The position numbers and the translations under genes are program-made. This document shows positions 8,079-17,841 of a DNA stretch of 64,000 nt, in pieces. The stretch comes from Tersicoccus solisilvae (GTDB lineage: Bacteria > Actinomycetota > Actinomycetes > Actinomycetales > Micrococcaceae): contig NZ_BMJI01000003.1 in assembly GCF_014643255.1 (NCBI RefSeq), positions 62,001 to 126,000 on the forward strand. Reading direction: 5' to 3'. How positions within the stretch are numbered: the first letter of the stretch is position 1; every line of letters begins with the position of its first letter. The notes beneath the pieces were generated by a model. The model made no database searches and was not told the origin of the DNA. It saw only the letters and a program-made list of their open reading frames with translations.

Positions 8079-8908
8079 TTCCGACGCTGGCCGACCTGAT
8101 CCCGGGGCTTCCGCCGCTGGGGATGCACTCCGTCATGGTGGCGCTGGCCTTCGCGGCGGCCGGCGTCGTCTTCTCGATCGAACGACGACGACGGGGCGTC
8201 ACCGATCCGCGGATCGCGTACGTCGTGCTCGGCTGCGTCGCCGGCGCCGCGCTGGCCGCGCGGCTCGGCACCTGGTTCCAGCACCTGAACCCGGCCGAGA
8301 ACCTCAGCCTGGTCGACCAGTTGCTGCACGGCAACGCGTCGTTCCTCGCGGCGCTCTTCGGGGCGTGGATCGGGGTGCACGTGTCCAAGGCGATCGTGGG
8401 CTACCCCGACCGGACCGGTGACCTGTTCGCCCCGGCCGTGGCGCTGGCGATGGCGATCGGCCGGGTCGGGTGCCTGCTGACGGAGAACCCCGGGCTGCCC
8501 ACCGGATCCGGGTGGGGCATCGTGCTCGACCCGGCCGCCGCGGCCCGCGTAGGCGCGCCCGCCGGCGTCGGACTGCATCCGAGCTTCGTCTACGAGATCG
8601 CGTTCCACCTGGTGGCGTTCGGCGTGCTCTGGTTGTGGCTGCGGTTCACGCCGGTCGCGCCGGGCGAGCTGCTGACGCTGTACATCGCCGCGTACGCGGG
8701 CTTCCGGTTCCTCATCGAGTTCGTGCGCGACAACGACGTCGCGTGGCTGGGCCTGACGCGACCCCAGCTGTTCCTCGCGGTGACGATCCCGGTGCTGCTC
8801 GTGCGGATCGCCCTGCTGGTGCGCCGCGGGGCGTTCGACGGCGTGCTTCCGGGCTCACGTCGTTCGGCTTCCGGTGAGGCGGGTGTGACGCGTGAGCGAC
8901 ACGCCTGA
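8075..8908 (+). CDS. Prolipoprotein diacylglyceryl transferase (Lgt)-like membrane protein
   Basis: 277 residues with about seven hydrophobic segments. Lgt-like landmarks are MAIGRVGCLLTENPGLPTGS (compare GRxGNFxNGE), LHPSFVYEIAFHL (compare HPSQLYE) and FRFLIEFVRDND (compare RxxxExxR). The segment equivalent to the Lgt SFHGG motif reads ASFLAALFGAWIG, so the catalytic His is replaced by Leu and ordinary Lgt chemistry is doubtful. Shine-Dalgarno GGAGGTG is at 8063-8069. It sits in an operon with a lipid-synthase-type radical SAM protein, suggesting it handles a diacylglycerol-type lipid. Confidence 0.8.
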   Translation: MIPTLADLIPGLPPLGMHSVMVALAFAAAGVVFSIERRRRGVTDPRIAYVVLGCVAGAALAARLGTWFQHLNPAENLSLVDQLLHGNASFLAALFGAWIGVHVSKAIVGYPDRTGDLFAPAVALAMAIGRVGCLLTENPGLPTGSGWGIVLDPAAAARVGAPAGVGLHPSFVYEIAFHLVAFGVLWLWLRFTPVAPGELLTLYIAAYAGFRFLIEFVRDNDVAWLGLTRPQLFLAVTIPVLLVRIALLVRRGAFDGVLPGSRRSASGEAGVTRERHA

Positions 8909-9365
8909 GGAGCCGTGGCGGCCGGAGGAGCGGTCGGGTGCCCCGGAGCGACCGGGTGACCCCGTGCCGCCCGGGGCACCGGTCCCGCCCGAGCCGGCGC
9001 CGTTGCTCCCCCCGGCGCCACCGGTCTCCGGAGGCGCTCCCGGTAACCCCTATGGGCCGCCGGCCTCGGCTCCGGGTTCCCCCGGGATGAGCACCGGAGC
9101 GGGCGTCGGCATCGGCGTCGGTATCGGCTGCGGCGCGATGGTCCTCGCGACCGTCATCGGGCTGGTGACGCTGTCGGCGATCGCCACCGTCCTGCCCGGC
9201 CCGATCGGCTTCCTGTGGCCGTTCATCGCGATCCTCGTGGTCGGCGTCGTCATGATGTTCTCGCCGAGGACGAGGCCGATCGCGACCGGGATCCTGATCG
9301 TGACCCTCGTGTTCTCCATCGTCGTCATCGGCCCGTGTGTGGGGCTGCTGAGCGGCGAGCTGTAG
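8892..9365 (+). CDS. Proline-rich membrane protein
   Basis: 157 residues. The first 65 are Pro/Gly/Glu-rich and presumably cytoplasmic and disordered. Three hydrophobic helices follow (about 75-103, 107-124, 132-153), starting with a glycine-rich GVGIGVGIGCGAMVL. The start is GTG 8892, overlapping the Lgt-like gene by 17 bases, so it is the last gene of the operon. This layout is common in actinobacterial membrane proteins of unknown role. Nothing catalytic is visible. Confidence 0.75.
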   Translation: MSDTPEEPWRPEERSGAPERPGDPVPPGAPVPPEPAPLLPPAPPVSGGAPGNPYGPPASAPGSPGMSTGAGVGIGVGIGCGAMVLATVIGLVTLSAIATVLPGPIGFLWPFIAILVVGVVMMFSPRTRPIATGILIVTLVFSIVVIGPCVGLLSGEL

Positions 9366-9453
9366 TCATTCGCGTCCGCGGCCCGGAGGAGCCACCAGAT
9401 CGATGGGCTTCGCCCTCTGGACTCGGCGCCCCTGTTCTCTCAGGCTTGCTCGT

Positions 9454-9834
9454 ATGCGAGAAGTCATCAGCACCCCCGATGCTCCACGCTCTTCGCTGTA
9501 CAGCCAGGGCATCAAAGCGGATGGCCATGTCTACGTCTCAGGACTCGTCGGCATCGACGTCCGGTCGGGAGAGCTGGCGGGACCGACCATTCAGGAGCAG
9601 ACCCGTCAATCGCTGGCCAACTGTGAGTCCGTTCTGACCGCGGCGGGTGCCAACCTCGATGACGTGGTGGAGGTCGGGATCCTGCTTGCCGACCCGAGCG
9701 ACTTCGCCGGGATGAACGAGGAGTGGGCACGGTGGTTCCCCGCCGACCCGCCGGCGCGATACGTGGCGAAACTGGGCGCGGTGATCCCCGGGGTGCTCGT
9801 GTCGATCCGCATGGCCGCGGTCGTCGGTTCCTGA
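9454..9834 (+). CDS. RidA / YjgF family reactive-intermediate deaminase
   Basis: 126 residues, the normal size. Typical pieces are SSLYSQGIKADGHVYVSGLV, TRQSLANCESVLTAAGANLD, the Arg-containing PARYVAKL and the C-terminal VSIRMAAVVGS. The family hydrolyses enamine/imine intermediates such as 2-aminoacrylate in the cytoplasm. ATG 9454 fits the family start and has no leader Shine-Dalgarno, so the mRNA is probably leaderless. Monocistronic, followed by a hairpin. Confidence 0.85.
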   Translation: MREVISTPDAPRSSLYSQGIKADGHVYVSGLVGIDVRSGELAGPTIQEQTRQSLANCESVLTAAGANLDDVVEVGILLADPSDFAGMNEEWARWFPADPPARYVAKLGAVIPGVLVSIRMAAVVGS

Positions 9835-9877
9835 TGCCGTCACAGGGATGGCGGTAGCAGAACTGCCCTGACGGCAT
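9834..9877 (+). terminator. Hairpin after the RidA gene
   Basis: Arms ATGCCGTCACAGGG (9834-9847) and CCCTGACGGCAT (9866-9877) pair with a small bulge around an 18-base loop. It begins at the RidA stop codon. There is no U-tract, so it is a modest terminator candidate. Confidence 0.4.
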
Positions 9878-9992
9878 GAGCGTGACGAGCGCCCGCCGCA
9901 TCGATCGACTCGCCGCCGTCGAAGGGGTCCCCTTGCTGGCCCACGACCTCGGCGATTTCCAGATCGTCAACGACCTGGTCGACGTCCTGCTA
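9876..9992 (+). pseudogene. Possible relic of a PIN-domain (VapC-type) toxin C-terminus
   Basis: The frame from ATG 9876 reads RRIDRLAAVEGVPLLAHDL then GDFQIVNDLVDVLLRR. This resembles the end of VapC-type PIN domains (GVPLLTHDxDF). The N-terminal acidic motifs and any antitoxin partner are missing. The frame then runs into sequence with no resemblance. If real it is a dead fragment at the edge of the restriction island; similarity by eye only. Confidence 0.3.
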
Positions 9993-10125
9993 AGGCGTCG
10001 CTGCCCCAGGATGGCGACCCGCGTTGATTCGACGCCCTGCCCGCAGTTTGAAAACACTCGGCGGTCACTTCTTACGAAGGATGCCACCGATCGGGCACAC
10101 TTACCCCAGAACTCACGGGGGTGAC

Positions 10126-11979
10126 ATGGGCTCTTGTGCGACGCTTGATCGCAACACAGGGTGGGAGCGTACTGAGACCGACCTCAGCCGCGCCGTGCAG
10201 GACGGTGCCACCGTGCCCGTCTCGTTCGAGCCGCGCCTGATCAAGGTGCAGCTCGCGGCCGGTGTCGACGAGGAGACGCTCGTCGCCGCCGCTGACGAGG
10301 CCACCCTCGGGCTCGACGTCACCGAGCGGTCGCGGATGGAGCAGAGCGTCGCTGTCCTCAACGCCGTCTACGGGGCGCCGGAGCGGATCACCGCCCTGGC
10401 CGCCGATCTGGTGGCGCACTGGGAGGCCCGTCGGGAGGCGATGCGGCCGTTCATCGAGGTGCCGGGCAAGGCGATGATCGTCGGCGTCACCCGTGAGGTG
10501 TGCGCGCGGCTGTACGCGGAGATCGTCAAGCTGCGGCCAGAGTGGCACTCCGACGAGCTGGATCGCGGCGTCATCAAGGTCGTCTACTCGGGCGACGCGA
10601 CCGACCTGCCGCCCGTCTCCGCCCACGTACGCCGGGACTCGGAGAACGCGACCATCAAGCAGCGGCTCAAGGACCCCGACGACGAGCTGGAGCTGGTGAT
10701 CGTCAAGGACATGATGCTCACCGGGTACGACTCCCCACCGCTGCACACCCTGTACCTGGACCGACCGCTCAAGGGCGCGCTGCTGATGCAGACGCTGGCA
10801 CGGGTGAACCGGACATTCCGCGGCAAGTCCGACGGGTTGCTGGTGGCGTACGCGCCGCTGGCGGAGAACCCGAGCAAGGCGCTGGCCGAGTACACGCCGA
10901 CGGACCGGGAGAACAAGCCGGTGGGGCGGAACGTCGACGAGGCGGTGGCCCTGGCGACCACGCTGGTCGGCCAGATTCGGGCGCTGCTGGTCGGGCATGA
11001 CTGGCAGTCGGCTGCGGCGCGTGGTGGGCTGAAGGGGTACATCGACGCGCTCCTCGGTGCAGTCAACTACCTGCGGTCGCCGGAGACGCCGGGCAACCAG
11101 GTCTCCAAATCGGCCGACTCGCTTGCCGTCCGATTCCGCTCGCTGTCCGGTCAGCTGTCCCGGGCGTGGGCGCTGGCGTGTGGTCGGGAAACGCTGGCTT
11201 CGCTGCTCGGCGAGATCCGGGCGTGCGAGCAGATGCGCGTGTGGATGGCGAAGTTCGACGCGCAGGAGCGGCAGGACAGCGGGCAGCCGGTGCCGGCAGA
11301 CATCCAGCGCATGCTCGCCGGACTGATCGACACGGCGACGGCGACCGGCGACGTGCTCGACATCTACGCGGCCGCCGGCCTGCCGAAGCCCTCGCTGGAC
11401 GACCTGACGCCCGAATTCTTCCAGAAGGCACAGCAGGCGAAGAACCCGTCGCTGGCGATCGAGGCGCTGCGGAAGCTGGTGTCCGAGGAGTCGGCGCGCA
11501 CGACGCGAAACAACACGATCCGGCAGCGCCTGTTCTCGGAGCGGATCACCGAGCTGATGACGAAATACACCAACCAGCAGCTGACCTCGGCCGAGGTGAT
11601 CTCGGAGATGCTCGAGCTGGCGCAGGAGCTGGTGAAGGAGCTGGCGCAGGAGCTGGTGAAGGAGGCGGACCGCGGGAAGCAGTTCACTCCCCCGCTGTCG
11701 TCCGACGAGCTGACCTTCTACGACGCGGTGTCGCAGAACGACTCGGCCGTTTCCGTGCAGGGCGAGGGCGTCCTGGCGGACATCGCCCGCGAGCTGGTGG
11801 CGGTGATGCGGCGGGACGTGCGGACGGACTGGACTGTGCGCGACGACGTCCGGGCCAAGCTGAGGTCGTCGATCAAGAGGCTGCTAGCGAAGCACGACTA
11901 CCCGCCGGACAAGGCACCCGAGGCCATTGTGCTGGTCATGGAGCAGATGGAGTCGATGGCGGCACGATACGTCGCGTGA
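10126..11979 (+). pseudogene. hsdR: Truncated type I restriction subunit HsdR (C-terminal part)
   Basis: 617 residues from ATG 10126, preceded by a good GGGGGTG ribosome site. From residue 18 on it matches the second half of HsdR: SRAVQDGATVPVSFEPRL, the second RecA-like helicase domain (MIVGVTREVCARLY, VKDMMLTGYDSPPLHTLYLD, MQTLARVNRTFRGK) and the helical C-terminal region. The N-terminal PD-(D/E)xK nuclease, Walker A and DEAH motifs of full-length HsdR (about 1000 residues) are missing, and no hsdM or hsdS lies nearby, so it cannot restrict DNA. A 24-bp exact in-frame duplication is present. The junction falls near 10150-10185. Confidence 0.8.
11617..11664 (+). repeat. Exact 24-bp tandem duplication inside the hsdR relic
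   Basis: Bases 11617-11640 and 11641-11664 are identical and encode LAQELVKE twice in frame. The lack of any divergence suggests a recent slippage event. Confidence 0.9.
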
Positions 11980-12089
11980 TCAGACACCCAGATGCGAGTA
12001 TCCAGTCGCGCAGAGGTAGCCGGATATCCACTGATTACGTCGATCAAAAAAGATTATGACCAGAGGCACTTCAAGAATCGAGAGCAGTC

Positions 12090-12848
12090 TTGGGCAATGA
12101 CGATTACACCGAACGGAGTTCGCGCGAAGCGGTCGACGACGCGCTTACCAATAAAGCGGGGGCCCGGGCTCGAAAGAAGGCAGCGCTAGCCCTCGGAGAT
12201 GCGATGATCGAAACCGGAGAGATCCTTTGGCATGCAGGATACTTCGTTGGACCCGATCGCGTAATTGGCGACTGGCCAAGCGAATTCGGAAGTAACAGCG
12301 TCGTCGGAATTTCTACTGCCTTGCAAATTGGCGGCGAACTGATTGAAAGTTCCGCGCGTTTACTCGAAGCCGAGAAGCGCTATGCTGCGATGGCGTTGAT
12401 TCGACAAGTCGTTGAAGTTGAATATCTCGGGTGGGCATTTGCGGAAGACGCCAATCGGACCGCTGCGACGTGGCTCCATGCCGATTCTGAAGAGCGACGA
12501 AAGTTGTGGCAGCCTCGCCACCTCCGCGATTCATCCTCAGGCTTGTTTCGCGGAAGTGACTACGCACTTCATTGCGAACGGGGCGGACACCCAACTCCGG
12601 AAGCCCGGCGATTTCTCCCCGGACATTCGGACGTAATTGATGAAGGATTCATCTGGTACGAAATTTGCGTCCACGGCGGCAGTGCCTGGGACTACTTTAT
12701 GACGGCACTAGACCGCCAACCGAGTTCGACTCCATTCCAGGATCACATCGAAAGCTTGAAGTCTTTCTCCACCTTCCGAAAGGCGTGGGAGAATTGGCAA
12801 GCGGATGACATGCTGATCGACCTTGTAGGAACAGACCCGATGACTTAG
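12090..12848 (+). CDS. Hypothetical protein in AT-richer accessory DNA
   Basis: 252 residues from TTG 12090 (no in-frame ATG nearby; the true start may be a little downstream). Codon use is visibly more A/T-rich than any neighbour (many AAT, GAA, TTT, ATT codons), so it is probably acquired. The body looks helical: MALIRQVVEVEYLGWAFAED, WLHADSEERRKLWQPRHLRD and RGGHPTPEARRFLPGHSD. The spaced Arg/Glu and helical look are vaguely HEPN-like, but no catalytic RxxxxH is clear. It follows the hsdR relic and may be a restriction- or defence-island passenger. Function unknown. Confidence 0.65.
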   Translation: MGNDDYTERSSREAVDDALTNKAGARARKKAALALGDAMIETGEILWHAGYFVGPDRVIGDWPSEFGSNSVVGISTALQIGGELIESSARLLEAEKRYAAMALIRQVVEVEYLGWAFAEDANRTAATWLHADSEERRKLWQPRHLRDSSSGLFRGSDYALHCERGGHPTPEARRFLPGHSDVIDEGFIWYEICVHGGSAWDYFMTALDRQPSSTPFQDHIESLKSFSTFRKAWENWQADDMLIDLVGTDPMT

Positions 12849-12883
12849 CTCGTTGAGTACTTATGCTTCCGAGACGGCAGCGA

Positions 12884-12907
12884 CGGGCGGCACCGAAGTG
12901 CCGCCCG
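12884..12907 (-). terminator. Hairpin with UUCG-type loop after nrdF
   Basis: Arms 12884-12893 and 12898-12907 form a perfect 10-bp G/C stem. On the minus strand the loop reads UUCG closed by C-G, a very stable tetraloop. It sits between convergent genes and should end the nrdF transcript. Confidence 0.65.
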
Positions 12908-12935
12908 CCGTCGTCTTAGGTCAGTTTGACAGAAC

Positions 12936-14200
<1,265 letters not shown>

Positions 14201-14319
14201 GATCTACCTCCTCGGTAGTCAGGCCCCGCTTGGAGTTGCCGGTTGCTCCGACAGACCGCTCCTTTGTAGACTCAAACTTCCCGGCTCGAACGTTGGGAAG
14301 CCTCGTCCAGCGAGGCGCT

Positions 14320-14351
14320 GAGAGGTCAGGTGTTGGCGCACCTGGCCTCTC
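14320..14351. terminator. Hairpin downstream of nrdE
   Basis: Arms GAGAGGTCAGGTG (14320-14332) and CACCTGGCCTCTC (14339-14351) pair over 13 bp with one G-U, around a 6-base loop. On the plus strand it is followed by TTTGTGT. On the minus strand there is no U-run, so it may attenuate rather than end nrdE transcription. Confidence 0.5.
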
Positions 14352-14393
14352 TTTGTGTCTGACGTCTCCGCCAGAACTCTTCTACTCGCACTA

Positions 14394-14426
14394 TGTTGCG
14401 CTAAACCCAAGCCTGTTGCGCTAAAC
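14394..14426. repeat. 13-bp direct repeat past the nrdE stop
   Basis: TGTTGCGCTAAAC occurs at 14394-14406 and exactly again at 14414-14426, 20 bp apart (two helical turns). It starts 4 bases after the nrdE stop codon. The role is unknown; a protein-binding site is possible. Confidence 0.7.
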
Positions 14427-14429
14427 GCA

Positions 14430-16640
14430 TCACAACATGCAGGAAACGCAATTCTCCACCTCGGTTCCCTCGAGGGCCAGCTGGCGCAGGCGGATGTAGT
14501 AGATCGTCTTGATGCCCTTGCGCCACGCGTAGATCTGCGCCTTGTTGATGTCGCGGGTGGTCGCCGTGTCCTTGAAGAAAAGCGTCAGCGACAGGCCCTG
14601 GTCCACGTGCTGCGTGGCGGCCGCGTACGTGTCGATGATCTTCTCGTAGCCGATCTCGTACGCGTCCTGGAAGTACTCCAGGTTGTCGTTGGTCATGTAC
14701 GGCGCCGGGTAGTAGACGCGCCCCAGCTTGCCTTCCTTGCGGATCTCGATCTTCGACGCCACCGGGTGGATCGACGACGTCGAGTGGTTGATGTAGCTGA
14801 TCGAGCCGGTCGGCGGGACGGCCTGCAGGTTCTGGTTGTAGATGCCGTGCTCCATGACGGACGCCTTCAGCTCGCGCCAGTCATCCTGCGTGGGGATGTG
14901 CACGTGGGCGAAGAGCTCCCGGACGCGAGCCGTCGCCGGCTCCCACGACGCCTCGGTGTACTTGTCGAAGAAGACGCCGGACGCGTAGTCCGAGTTCTCG
15001 AACCCGCCGAACGCCGTGCCGTGCTCCATCGCCAGCAGGTTGGAGGCCCGCAGCGCGTGGAACAGGACCGTGTAGAAGTAGATGTTGGTGAAGTCCAGGC
15101 CCTCCTCGGACCCGTAGTGCACCCGCTCCCGCGCCAGGTACCCGTGCAGGTTCATCTGCCCGAGGCCGATGGCGTGCGAGGACTTGTTGCCCTCCGCGAC
15201 CGACGGCACCGAGGAGATGTAGGACATGTCCGACACCGCGGACAGGGCCCGGATCGCCGTCTCGATGGACATCCCGAAGTCTTCCGAGTCCATCGTCTTC
15301 GCGATGTTCATCGACCCGAGGTTGCAGGAGATGTCCTTGCCGACGACGTCGTAGGAAAGGTCCTCGTTCAGCTCCGACGGCGCCGAGACCTGCAGGATCT
15401 CCGAGCACAGGTTCGACATGGTGATCTTGCCGGCGATCGGGTTGGCCTTGTTCACCGTGTCCTCGAACACGATGTACGGGTAGCCAGACTCGAACTGGAT
15501 CTCCGCCAGGGTCTGGAAGAACTCCCGCGCGCTGATCTTCGTCTTCTTGATCCGCGCGTCGTCGACCATCTCCTCGTACTTCTCGGTGACGTTCACGTCC
15601 GAGAAGGGGATGCCGTAGACGCGCTCGACGTCGTACGGGGAGAAGAGGTACATGTCCTCGTTGCGCTTGGCCAGTTCGAACGTGATGTCCGGGATGACGA
15701 CGCCGAGGGACAGGGTCTTGATCCGGATCTTCTCGTCCGCGTTCTCCCGCTTGGTGTCGAGGAACCGGTAGATGTCCGGGTGGTGGGCGTGCAGGTACAC
15801 CGCGCCGGCGCCCTGCCGCGCGCCCAGCTGGTTGGCGTAGGAGAAGGAGTCCTCGAGCAGCTTCATCACGGGGATGACGCCGGAGGATTGGTTCTCGATC
15901 TGCTTGATCGGCGCGCCGTGCTCACGGATGTTGGTCAGCGACAGGGCGACGCCGCCGCCCCGCTTGGACAGCTGCAGCGCGGAGTTCACGCCGCGGGCGA
16001 TGGACTCCATGTTGTCCTCGATGCGCAGCAGGAAGCAGGAGACCAGCTCGCCGCGCTGGGCCTTGCCCGCGTTGAGGAAGGTCGGGGTGGCCGGCTGGAA
16101 GCGGCCGGCGATGATCTCGTCCACGAGGTGCTCGGCGAGGGCCTGGTCACCGCGGGCCAGCGCCATGGCGACCATGCACACCCGGTCCTCGAACCGCTCG
16201 AGGTAGCGCTTCCCGTCGAAGGTCTTCAGCGTGTACGAGGTGTAGTACTTGAACGCGCCGAGGAAGGTCTCGAACCGGAACTTCTTCGCGTACGCCCGGT
16301 TGTAGAGCGAGCGGATGAAGTCCATCGGGTACTGGTCCAGCACCTCGCGCTCGTAGTACTGGTGCTTGACCAGGTAGTCGAGCTTCTCCTCCAGGTCGTG
16401 GAAGAAGACGGTGTTGTTGTTGACGTGCTGCAGGAAGTACTGGTGCGCCGCTTCCCGGTCCGCGCCGAACTGGATCTTCCCGTCCGCGTCGTACAGGTTC
16501 AGCATCGCGTTGAGCTCGTGATAGCCGAGCCCCTGGAACGCGGCCGGGAGCGCCTTGTCCTCATGGCCCTTCTCGGGCACGACGACGTCGCGGTCGTCGA
16601 CGAGGGTCTGCGCGTCTAGCTGTGCGAGTGTCGTGTCCAA
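14430..16640 (-). CDS. nrdE: Class Ib ribonucleotide reductase alpha (catalytic) subunit
   Basis: 736 residues from TTG 16640. The family start ([40 protein letters not shown]) follows at once and no ATG precedes it. The active-site Cys residues are in GELVSCFLL and SNLCSEIL, the radical-transfer Tyr pair is in [13 protein letters not shown] and the C-terminal redox pair is CVSC at the extreme end. It reduces ribonucleoside diphosphates. Residues typical of the NrdE class (no ATP cone) are seen. It overlaps nrdI by 25 bases. Electrons come from NrdH and the radical from NrdF. Confidence 0.96.
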   Translation of the reverse strand: MDTTLAQLDAQTLVDDRDVVVPEKGHEDKALPAAFQGLGYHELNAMLNLYDADGKIQFGADREAAHQYFLQHVNNNTVFFHDLEEKLDYLVKHQYYEREVLDQYPMDFIRSLYNRAYAKKFRFETFLGAFKYYTSYTLKTFDGKRYLERFEDRVCMVAMALARGDQALAEHLVDEIIAGRFQPATPTFLNAGKAQRGELVSCFLLRIEDNMESIARGVNSALQLSKRGGGVALSLTNIREHGAPIKQIENQSSGVIPVMKLLEDSFSYANQLGARQGAGAVYLHAHHPDIYRFLDTKRENADEKIRIKTLSLGVVIPDITFELAKRNEDMYLFSPYDVERVYGIPFSDVNVTEKYEEMVDDARIKKTKISAREFFQTLAEIQFESGYPYIVFEDTVNKANPIAGKITMSNLCSEILQVSAPSELNEDLSYDVVGKDISCNLGSMNIAKTMDSEDFGMSIETAIRALSAVSDMSYISSVPSVAEGNKSSHAIGLGQMNLHGYLARERVHYGSEEGLDFTNIYFYTVLFHALRASNLLAMEHGTAFGGFENSDYASGVFFDKYTEASWEPATARVRELFAHVHIPTQDDWRELKASVMEHGIYNQNLQAVPPTGSISYINHSTSSIHPVASKIEIRKEGKLGRVYYPAPYMTNDNLEYFQDAYEIGYEKIIDTYAAATQHVDQGLSLTLFFKDTATTRDINKAQIYAWRKGIKTIYYIRLRQLALEGTEVENCVSCML

Positions 16641-17116
16641 AACTCTTCCAATCCCTGGGTGACGGCGGCCACGTCGTCGGACGTGCCCATCAGTTCGAAG
16701 CGGTACAGGACGGGCACCGCGCACTTCGCGGCGATGATGTCCGCCGCCTCGCCGTAGTGCTCGCCGAAGTTCGTGTTGCCGGCGCCGATGACCCCGCGGA
16801 TCAGGCGCCGGTTCTGTTCCTGGTTGAGGAACGTGATGACCTGCCGGGGAACCGCCCCGACGCGGACGCTGCCGGCCCCGTAGGTGGGAACGACGAGCAC
16901 GTACGGTGCGGTCACCAGCGGCGTCGGCTCGGCCGCGCGCAGCGGGAGACGGATGCCGTCGATCCCGAGCCGCTCCACGAACCGCGCCGTGTTGTTGGTG
17001 ACCGAGGAGAAGTACACGAGCGACCCGGCGGGCACCCGCGCGTGACCCGGGGCCTCGGCCTGCGCCCGGAAGCGGGCGAAGTCGGCCGCGGTGAGGGTGG
17101 CACTGGCCGTGCTCAT
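16616..17116 (-). CDS. nrdI: NrdI flavodoxin-like activator of NrdF
   Basis: 166 residues. It has the flavodoxin FMN loop [17 protein letters not shown] near residues 35-51, [28 protein letters not shown] and [11 protein letters not shown] at the end. It supplies the oxidant for assembling the Mn-tyrosyl cofactor of NrdF. The N-terminus ([20 protein letters not shown]) is about 30 residues longer than minimal NrdI. It is second in the nrdHIE order, 131 bases after nrdH. Confidence 0.93.
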   Translation of the reverse strand: MSTASATLTAADFARFRAQAEAPGHARVPAGSLVYFSSVTNNTARFVERLGIDGIRLPLRAAEPTPLVTAPYVLVVPTYGAGSVRVGAVPRQVITFLNQEQNRRLIRGVIGAGNTNFGEHYGEAADIIAAKCAVPVLYRFELMGTSDDVAAVTQGLEEFWTRHSHS

Positions 17117-17247
17117 GCGTTCACCTCGCTCTGGCTGTCCTGCTGGGGGGAGGGTTGACGGACTCGGCCGTCCCCTCGCCGATGGTGAGGAGACGGCCGG
17201 AGGGGCGTGACCGCCCCCGAGCTGCTGCCGGCGTTCAGATCACCCGG

Positions 17248-17496
17248 TCAGGCCACCGACGAGGCGGAGACCCCGGCCGTGATGGTCGCGATCTTGTCCG
17301 GGCGGAACCCGGACCACGAGTCGTCATCGGTGACGACGACGGGGGCCTGCAGGTAGCCCATCGCCTTCAGCTCCTCGAGGGCCTGCGGGTCCTGGGAGAT
17401 GTCCACGCTCTGGTAGACGACGCCCTTCTTGTCGAGCGCCCGGTAGGTGGCGTTGCACTGCACGCACGCCGGCTTGGTGTAGACGGTGACCGCCAT
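17248..17496 (-). CDS. nrdH: NrdH glutaredoxin-like redoxin
   Basis: 82 residues. Thioredoxin fold with redox motif CVQC at residues 11-14 (TVYTKPACVQCNATYRALDK) and the NrdH C-terminal signature DSWSGFRPDKI. It passes electrons from thioredoxin reductase to NrdE. ATG 17496 has a GGGGAGGGG ribosome site. It is the first gene of the nrd operon, about 40 bases downstream of an NrdR-like box. Confidence 0.95.
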   Translation of the reverse strand: MAVTVYTKPACVQCNATYRALDKKGVVYQSVDISQDPQALEELKAMGYLQAPVVVTDDDSWSGFRPDKIATITAGVSASSVA

Positions 17497-17841
17497 GGCC
17501 CCTCCCCTTCGTCGAAGCTTTCCCTCGGTGTACGTCGATACTACATCTAGTGTTCGGCGCTGGGAACGACCCCAAGATGATGTATTGCACGCGTGTCATT
17601 CGGTGCACCGGGTGTCCACAGGCAGAGGGCCCGCGAACGCTCGCCAACCCGCGGATCCCTGCGGTTGCCGGGCCCGCCGTCCACAGCCTGTGCAGGACGG
17701 GATCCCCACATCCACACCGGCGTGTCCCGCCCGCTCCCGCGTGTCGCACCACCACCGCTGGTGCCGACACGCACCCGAGAACCCCATCATCTGGTCAACG
17801 CTCGGGCGGGCTCGGGTATGCCCCGGATCAGCTGGAGAGAC
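17497..17841. other. nrd promoter region and gene-free spacer
   Basis: The left part holds the NrdR-like box and presumed nrd promoter. The rest, up to the end of the TPR-like gene, contains several GTCCACA words and short imperfect palindromes but no convincing gene. Confidence 0.5.
17538..17553. promoter_or_regulatory. NrdR-box-like operator upstream of nrdH
   Basis: ATACTACATCTAGTGT is a near-palindrome close to the known NrdR consensus (ACACWATATWGTGT type). NrdR boxes usually occur in pairs about 31 bp apart; a weak second candidate ACCCCAAGATGATGTA begins at 17569. It suggests ATP/dATP-responsive repression of nrdHIE by NrdR. Confidence 0.7.

Larger units (their letters stand above)
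14201..14429. other. Spacer between nrdE and the small repeat-protein gene
   Basis: It holds a hairpin at 14320-14351 and a 13-bp direct repeat just after the nrdE stop. No gene is seen. A second promoter for the repeat protein and nrdF may lie here, but none is obvious. Confidence 0.4.

Noticed and set aside
14355-16619. 754-codon plus-strand frame opposite nrdE
   Set aside because: Val/Leu/Arg/His-rich composition with no domain; it is the antisense of a well-conserved gene.
17600-17760. Several GTCCACA words suggesting DnaA boxes or an origin
   Set aside because: They lack the full TTATCCACA consensus, AT-rich DNA and dnaA/dnaN neighbours.
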